Source: an uncultured Collinsella sp. (lineage in GTDB: Bacteria > Actinomycetota > Coriobacteriia > Coriobacteriales > Coriobacteriaceae). From it: a DNA stretch of 28,497 nucleotides. Below are positions 23,886 through 28,497 of this stretch, piece by piece (within the stretch, counting starts at the first letter, position 1; every line of letters begins with the position of its first letter). The DNA is taken from assembly GCA_902494245.1 (NCBI GenBank), contig CABUSR010000024.1:1-28497 (forward strand), in the 5' to 3' direction. The position numbers and the translations under genes were made by a program. The notes beneath the pieces are model-generated. The model was not told the origin of the DNA and did no database searches. It saw nothing but the letters and a program-made list of their open reading frames with translations.

Positions 23886-26059
23886 CCTCCGCTGACCTCC
23901 TTAAAGATATGTCGATAGCGCGTGGCGACCGCATCGCGCAAGGGGCGCGTCGCCACGGAGTCAAGGTTGCAAGCATACCGCAAGAGCTCGACCGCGTCCA
24001 AATGAGCCCATTCGATAAGATCCTCGTCGGCGTCTAGGTCCACAAAGCGCAGGGTCACGCCGCCATGCTGGCGATACCCCAGGATCTCGCCCTCGTGGCG
24101 CAGGCGCAGGTCCATCTGGGCGAGCGTAAAGCCGTCCGAGGTCTTTTCGAGCGACTGGAGACGGTCTTGTGCCGCCGAAGCGCCGCCGTTGCCCTTGGAG
24201 TGCGTCATGACCAGGCAGGTGCCCGACACGCTGCCGCGGCCCACGCGACCGCGCAGCTGGTGCAGGGCCGCCAAACCAAAGCGCTCACCGTTCTCGATGA
24301 CCATGACGGTGGCGTTGGGCACGTCGACACCCACCTCGACCACCGTGGTCGATACGAGCACGTCGATCTCGCCGCGCTTGAAGGCATCGATCACGCGGTC
24401 CTTCTCCCCCGCCGGCATGCGGCCGTGAAGGCGCTCAATGGTAAGTCCCGGCAACGCCAGGCGCAGTCTGTCGAGCTCGGTTGCCGTATCGTGGAGCGAT
24501 ACAGGCACGGTCACGCGGCCTTCGTCGTCGCGGGCGATACCGGGTACGTCTTCCAGCTCATCGGCCGAGTCACTCGGCTCTACGAGGGGGCAGATCACAT
24601 AGGCCTGCTGGCGCTTTTCATGCGCCTCGCGAATGGCGCCGTAGGCCAAGTCGCGGCTCGACTCGGTGAGCACACGCGTCGCAACGCCCACCCCCGGAAC
24701 AGGCCGATGGCGGATGATACTCGTGTCAAGGTCGCCGTAGACCGAGAGCGCCAACGTGCGCGGAATCGGCGTCGCCGTCATAACGAGCAGGTCGGCACCC
24801 GGGCCCTTGACACGCAGGGCATTGCGCTGGCCCACACCAAAACGGTGTTGCTCGTCGATGACGACAAGCGACAGGCGCTTAAACGCCACGTCATCCGAAA
24901 GGACCGCGTGGGTACCAAAGAGGACATCGAGCTCGCCCGATTCCAGCTGCGCATGGATCTGCTCGCGCTCGGCCGCCGGCGTGGCACCCGTCAGGAGCGC
25001 CCAGGACATGCCAGCCTGAGAGAGCAAGGGGCCGGTCTTGTCGGCATATTGGCGCGCCAGCACGCCCGTAGGCGCCATAACGCAGGACTGAGTTCCCGAA
25101 TCGGCCGCGACAGCCAGCGCGCAGGCGGCGACGGCCGTCTTGCCGGTACCGACGTCGCCCAGCAGCAGACGGTTCATCACGCGCCCGCCATCGCACATGT
25201 CGTGCAGGATGTCTTGGAACGCGGCCTCTTGCTCGTCGCTCAGCGAAAACGGCAGGGCTTCCCTGAACGCTGCCAGGTGCTCGCCCGCGGCGTGAGCGTA
25301 GGGAGCAACTTCGACCAGGCCGCCGTCGTTGCGCAGGCGCAGCGCCAGCTGAAGACAGAGGCACTCCTCGTAGGCAAGGCGACGTCGCGCGATATCGCGT
25401 TCGGCCATACTCGATGGAAAATGAATTGAGCGCAGCGCACGGGCATTACTCATCAGACGGCGCTTGACGCGTAAGCGAGCGGGAATCGGGTCGAAGGGAT
25501 TGCCGATGACCTCGAGCGCGCCGCTTACGATGCGGCGCATCCACGCCTGGCTCACGCCATCGCTCACGTAATGGACCGGCAGAATAGTGCCCGCGGCACG
25601 CCCGTCCTCGAGCTTTTCAAAGTGGGGCGAGGCCATCTGCTTAAAGCCGTAGGCAAACTCGACCTTACCCATCACAGCCAGGCGGTCGCCCTGTTTAAAC
25701 TGCTGGGCAATCCAGGGCTGACGGAAAAAGGCGACCTGCAGCACACCCGTCTCGTCCACCAGCGAAACCTCGGTCACCTGCATACGCGGACGGGGCTGCT
25801 TTTGAACGATACGATCGACCGTGGCGACAATCGTGCACACGGTACCGATGGGCGCCATCTCGATGGACCAGGAGCGCGTAAAGTCGAGATATCGATGAGG
25901 GATATGGAGAAGGAGGTCCCCCACCGTCCGAATTCCCAGACGGCGAAGGGCCTCCTCACGTTTACCCGAAACATATTTGAGTCGCGCGATATCCTCGTCG
26001 AGCGCATTGCTCTGGGCAAAGCGCTCCGAGACGCGCGGCACGGAGCACAGCTCGGACAT
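23882..26059 (-). CDS. recG: ATP-dependent DNA helicase RecG
   Basis: Branch-specific DNA translocase that remodels stalled forks and Holliday junctions. In 725 residues there is an N-terminal wedge/OB domain (about 60-170, with YLDF and GDRLAVMGKVEF), Walker A LLLGDVGTGKT (about 298-308), the DEQH box VVIDEQHRFGVGQR (about 398), TATPIPRTLALSVYGD, and the motif V-VI block STTVVEVGVDVPNATVMVI...HQLRGRVGRG. The C-terminal TRG-like segment is present. No strong ribosome binding site precedes the ATG, which lies ten bases after the preceding stop, so it probably depends on coupling. Confidence 0.98.
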   Translation of the reverse strand: MSELCSVPRVSERFAQSNALDEDIARLKYVSGKREEALRRLGIRTVGDLLLHIPHRYLDFTRSWSIEMAPIGTVCTIVATVDRIVQKQPRPRMQVTEVSLVDETGVLQVAFFRQPWIAQQFKQGDRLAVMGKVEFAYGFKQMASPHFEKLEDGRAAGTILPVHYVSDGVSQAWMRRIVSGALEVIGNPFDPIPARLRVKRRLMSNARALRSIHFPSSMAERDIARRRLAYEECLCLQLALRLRNDGGLVEVAPYAHAAGEHLAAFREALPFSLSDEQEAAFQDILHDMCDGGRVMNRLLLGDVGTGKTAVAACALAVAADSGTQSCVMAPTGVLARQYADKTGPLLSQAGMSWALLTGATPAAEREQIHAQLESGELDVLFGTHAVLSDDVAFKRLSLVVIDEQHRFGVGQRNALRVKGPGADLLVMTATPIPRTLALSVYGDLDTSIIRHRPVPGVGVATRVLTESSRDLAYGAIREAHEKRQQAYVICPLVEPSDSADELEDVPGIARDDEGRVTVPVSLHDTATELDRLRLALPGLTIERLHGRMPAGEKDRVIDAFKRGEIDVLVSTTVVEVGVDVPNATVMVIENGERFGLAALHQLRGRVGRGSVSGTCLVMTHSKGNGGASAAQDRLQSLEKTSDGFTLAQMDLRLRHEGEILGYRQHGGVTLRFVDLDADEDLIEWAHLDAVELLRYACNLDSVATRPLRDAVATRYRHIFKEVSGG

Positions 26060-26069
26060 GGGCAGATGC

Positions 26070-27731
26070 CTACTCGATCGAGAAGATCACGGGATAGAGC
26101 GGCTGTTCGCCACGATGGGCGTCAATCTCCAAGTCGGGCTGAGCCTCCTCAATGGCGTCGACGATCTCCTGGAAGGCTTCATCGGACAGCTCTTCGCCGG
26201 CCAGAATCGTCAGCGCGTCGCCCTCCTCTTCCTCCTGCATGCGGTTGATGCAGTCGAGCGTGACCTGCTTCACATCGGAGCCGACCACGTCGATGGAGCC
26301 GGCAATGATACCCATGATGTCACCGGAGTGAATCGGAGAGCCGTCAGAGGCGCTGGAATCGCGCACGGCACGGGTGACCTCGCCATCGCGAACCTCGCTG
26401 ATGGCGTCAACCATAGCGGCAACGGCGTCCTCGAGCTCGGAATCGGGCAGGACCGAGAACAGCGCGGAGAACGCCTGCGGGACGGTCTTGGTGGGAACGA
26501 CGGCGACCTTCTTGTCGGTACAGGCAGAGGCTGCGGCCTCGGCAGCCATGCGGATGTTGCCGTTATTGGGCAGGATGATGACCGAGGTCGCGTTGACCTG
26601 GTCCACCGCGCCCAGCAGATCGGCAGTCGAGGGGTTCATGGTCTGGCCACCCGAGACGATCACGTCAACGCCGAGGGACTTGAGGATGTCGGCCTCGCCC
26701 GAACCGGCGGCAACGGCGACAAAGCCCAACGCCTTGGCGGGCTCGGCGGCCTTCTCCTGGTCCTCATGAATCTTGGCAGTACGGTCGTGGGCCTCCATCT
26801 CCATGTTGTGGATAAAGACCTCGTAGATCTGACCAAGCTGCAGCATGTGCTCGAGCACCAGGTTGGGGGTGTTGGAGTGCACATGGATCTTGTAGTCGGG
26901 ATAGGCACCCACGAGCAGCTCGCAGTCGCCCATGGAGCCCAGGAACTTAAGGCACTCGTCCTCGTCAAAGGGAGCGTCGGCCTTAAAGAGGAACTCGTTG
27001 CAGTAGCGGAACTCCGAGCCCTCCCAGTCGTCGTTGGCCTCGATCTCAACGCGACCAAGGGCCGCGTCACGGGCAGAGCCAGCGGAATCAAACGTGGCGG
27101 AGAAATCCTCGACAACGGTGCTGCGGCCAAGCGCGGCGGCAACAAAGTTCTCAAGGAAGATGGCAAAGCCAAAAGCGCCGGAGTCGACCACGCCGTTCTC
27201 CTTCAGAACAGGCAGCAGGTCGGGCGTGCGGGCGACGGACTGGTAGGCCTCGACGACGATGGCATCGAGTGCGTCCTCGGCCGAGAACTTCTTCTTTTCG
27301 CACTCGTCAGCCTTGGTCGAGACATCACGCAGCACCGTGAGGATCGTCCCCTCGATGGGCTTACGGACGGCCTGGAAGGCGACCTTGACGGCGCGACGGA
27401 ACGCATAGGCGATGTTGGCAGACGTGATGGGCTCATCGGCAGAGACGAGACCCTCGGCAACACCGCGCAGGATCTGCGAGGTGATAACGCCGGAATTGCC
27501 GCGGGCACCCATCAGGGAGCCGTGTGTAATGGCGCCGGCGATGGCCTCCATATCGGCATCGGCGGGAAGGGCGGAAAGCTCCTTGGTCACCGAGGCGAGC
27601 GTGAGCGACATGTTGGTGCCGGTGTCGCCGTCGGGTACGGGGAAGACGTTGAGCTTGTTGATCTCCTCGGCCTTGTCAGAAACGGCAGCCGCAGCGATCG
27701 GAAAACAGGTGCGAATGGTCTTTGCAATCAT
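26070..27731 (-). CDS. fakA: DAK2-domain fatty acid kinase subunit, FakA-like (YloV)
   Basis: ATP-binding subunit that phosphorylates fatty acids held by FakB proteins, allowing exogenous fatty acids to enter phospholipids through acyl-phosphate. In 553 residues the DAK2 kinase domain has the metal/phosphate motif NVFPVPDGDTGTNM (28-41) and GARGNSGVITSQ (about 75-86). The middle domain contains the CNEFLFKADAPF segment and HVHSNTP, and the C-terminal DegV-like region has SGGQTMNPSTADLL and ILPNNGNI. The family layout is complete. GGAG is 12 bases before the ATG, which is long. No FakB gene is in the window, so lipid kinase activity is inferred from family and from plsX nearby. Confidence 0.92.
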   Translation of the reverse strand: MIAKTIRTCFPIAAAAVSDKAEEINKLNVFPVPDGDTGTNMSLTLASVTKELSALPADADMEAIAGAITHGSLMGARGNSGVITSQILRGVAEGLVSADEPITSANIAYAFRRAVKVAFQAVRKPIEGTILTVLRDVSTKADECEKKKFSAEDALDAIVVEAYQSVARTPDLLPVLKENGVVDSGAFGFAIFLENFVAAALGRSTVVEDFSATFDSAGSARDAALGRVEIEANDDWEGSEFRYCNEFLFKADAPFDEDECLKFLGSMGDCELLVGAYPDYKIHVHSNTPNLVLEHMLQLGQIYEVFIHNMEMEAHDRTAKIHEDQEKAAEPAKALGFVAVAAGSGEADILKSLGVDVIVSGGQTMNPSTADLLGAVDQVNATSVIILPNNGNIRMAAEAAASACTDKKVAVVPTKTVPQAFSALFSVLPDSELEDAVAAMVDAISEVRDGEVTRAVRDSSASDGSPIHSGDIMGIIAGSIDVVGSDVKQVTLDCINRMQEEEEGDALTILAGEELSDEAFQEIVDAIEEAQPDLEIDAHRGEQPLYPVIFSIE

Positions 27732-27758
27732 GGGTATTTGAATCTCCGTTTTCGGATG

Positions 27759-28115
27759 CTAGTTCAGACGGCTCTTGAGCGCGTCGATATGGATGCCGAT
27801 CTTAAGGCTGGCGGGATCGATCTGGGCGATCTCCTGCAGGGTAAAGGCAACGGAGCTCGAAAGATTGTGGCAGACGGACTTCATGTTGACGCCGTTCTCG
27901 AGCACGACGTGAAGATCGACCGTAAGGCCGTTCTCGTCGGCGGAGACAAGCACGCCCTTGCGGAGGCGCTGACCGGCAAGCAGGCGCACGCTCTCGGCGC
28001 CCTGGAGCTGTTCGGCCATACCGACGACGCCATAGCACGTCATCGCGGCATAACCGGCAATATCGGCAATAACGTCGTTCGAGACGCTCAGGCTGCCGTT
28101 AATGGTCTCAGACAC
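27759..28115 (-). CDS. Asp23/Gls24 family envelope protein (YloU-like)
   Basis: A 118-residue Asp23/Gls24 protein; members are abundant cytoplasmic proteins that in staphylococci associate with the membrane and affect envelope homeostasis. The typical order is seen: SETINGSLSVSNDVIADIAGYAA, then the LTVDLHVVLENGVNMKSVC strand region and a final amphipathic IDALKSRL. The GTG at 28115 is chosen because AAGGAG lies six bases upstream; an upstream in-frame ATG lacks a site. It is placed 27 bases before fakA, the same order as yloU-yloV in Bacillus. Confidence 0.93.
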   Translation of the reverse strand: MSETINGSLSVSNDVIADIAGYAAMTCYGVVGMAEQLQGAESVRLLAGQRLRKGVLVSADENGLTVDLHVVLENGVNMKSVCHNLSSSVAFTLQEIAQIDPASLKIGIHIDALKSRLN

Positions 28116-28171
28116 AAGAATCTCCTTATCTGGTGCTCGCGGCACCATCTCGTGGGAGCAATCATTGCAAT

Positions 28172-28198
28172 ATTCTACAACGACCGCGCCGTGTTGAG
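28172..28198 (-). promoter_or_regulatory. Possible promoter of the gls24-fakA-recG block
   Basis: On the minus strand CTCAAC (28198-28193), 15 bases, TAGAAT (28177-28172), about 57 bases before the GTG. The -10 is good (five of six); an alternative reading is TCAACA, 17 bases, AATATT. The 28116-28273 gap holds nothing else that I can identify. Confidence 0.4.
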
Positions 28199-28273
28199 GT
28201 GGTGGGTCGCGGGATTACATCCTCGACACGAAATGTTGATATGGCAACGTTCGCGCCAGGCGATCGCGGCATG

Positions 28274-28300
28274 AAAAAACCCGCCGCATAAGCGACGGGT
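28274..28300 (-). terminator. Terminator after the distal tRNA-Asn gene
   Basis: ACCCGTCG and CGGCGGGT pair with one G-U around a six-base loop, followed on the minus strand by six Ts (28279-28274). It begins nine bases past the tRNA CCA end. Confidence 0.9.
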
Positions 28301-28309
28301 CTTACAACC

Positions 28310-28384
28310 TGGCTCCCCGGGTAGGACTCGAACCTACAACAGCGCGGTTAACAGCCGCGTGCTCTACCATTGAGCTACCGAGGA
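28310..28384 (-). tRNA. tRNA-Asn (anticodon GTT), copy 2
   Basis: 75 bases including an encoded CCA. The acceptor stem pairs TCCTCGG with CCGGGGA, the D arm contains AGCTCAATGGTAGAGC, the anticodon stem-loop is GCGGCTGTTAACCGC with anticodon GTT, and the T arm contains GTAGGTTCGAGTCCTAC. G is the discriminator base. It is identical to the copy at 28419-28493. Confidence 0.97.
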
Positions 28385-28392
28385 ATTTAAAA

Positions 28393-28411
28393 GCCCAGCA
28401 GAATGGGCTGA
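28393..28411 (-). terminator. Hairpin between the two tRNA-Asn genes
   Basis: AGCCCA and TGGGCT form a 6-bp stem with a six-base loop, followed by further Ts on the minus strand. It fills most of the 34-base spacer and may end transcription after the first tRNA or guide 3' processing. Confidence 0.55.
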
Positions 28412-28418
28412 GAAATTC

Positions 28419-28493
28419 TGGCTCCCCGGGTAGGACTCGAACCTACAACAGCGCGGTTAACAGCCGCGTGCTCTACCATTGAGCTACCGAGGA
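28419..28493 (-). tRNA. tRNA-Asn (anticodon GTT), copy 1
   Basis: Same 75-base sequence as the downstream copy, with encoded CCA and GTT anticodon. Its promoter lies beyond the right window edge. Confidence 0.97.
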
Positions 28494-28497
28494 ATAG

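Noticed and set aside
25977..28274. A 765-codon plus-strand frame opposite fakA and gls24
   Set aside because: It runs across two well-supported genes and their spacer; composition is typical of antisense frames.
28310..28493. Direct repeat of 75 bases considered as an attachment-site duplication
   Set aside because: Each copy folds as a complete tRNA-Asn and there is no integrase or foreign DNA between them.

Overview
The window is a dense, GC-rich stretch of core bacterial chromosome. Gene content and order point to Coriobacteriia (Actinomycetota), most likely Collinsella or a close relative; this is inference, since no marker was searched. Supporting signs are: a coaD - SepIVA-like - DUF177 - rpmF order resembling the actinobacterial SepIVA neighbourhood, a Gls24-FakA-recG ... 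plsX-acpP-rnc-smc-ftsY-ffh backbone shared with Firmicutes, a T-box in front of ileS, and frequent GTG/TTG starts (ileS, MATE, ffh, smc, rnc, gls24, probably lspA). I found no prophage, insertion sequence, CRISPR array or defence island.

Left part (1-8231): on the minus strand are lspA (cut by the window edge) and ileS, the latter preceded by a complete T-box leader with an ATC specifier. Divergent from it is a glycerol-dehydrogenase-like metal-dependent alcohol dehydrogenase. Then come a DUF523/TudS-type protein and ftsH on the minus strand, and a small cobO on the plus strand.

Middle (8232-13218): a perfect 25-bp inverted repeat separates cobO from a convergent MATE transporter. A SpoU/TrmH RNA methyltransferase follows, then the folA-thyA pair, which together turn over folate during dTMP synthesis. 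Divergent from thyA is the most unusual gene of the window: a DUF134 helix-turn-helix domain fused to a NifX/NifB-type cofactor-binding domain with a His/Cys-rich tail. It has two palindromic operator-like sites upstream and a strong internal ribosome binding site at the domain junction.

Right part (13243-28115): one long minus-strand block read from high to low coordinates: gls24, fakA, recG, rsmD, coaD, a SepIVA-like coiled-coil gene, DUF177, rpmF, plsX, acpP, rnc, smc, ftsY, ffh. Overlapping stop/start codons show tight translational coupling. The block joins lipid precursor supply (FakA, PlsX, ACP, CoaD), envelope growth (SepIVA-like, Gls24), RNA processing, chromosome organisation and SRP-dependent membrane targeting. 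At the extreme right are two identical tandem tRNA-Asn(GTT) genes, each followed by its own terminator-like hairpin.

No entirely new multi-gene system is visible. The best leads are the DUF134-NifX gene with its operators and internal start, and the short SepIVA-like protein.
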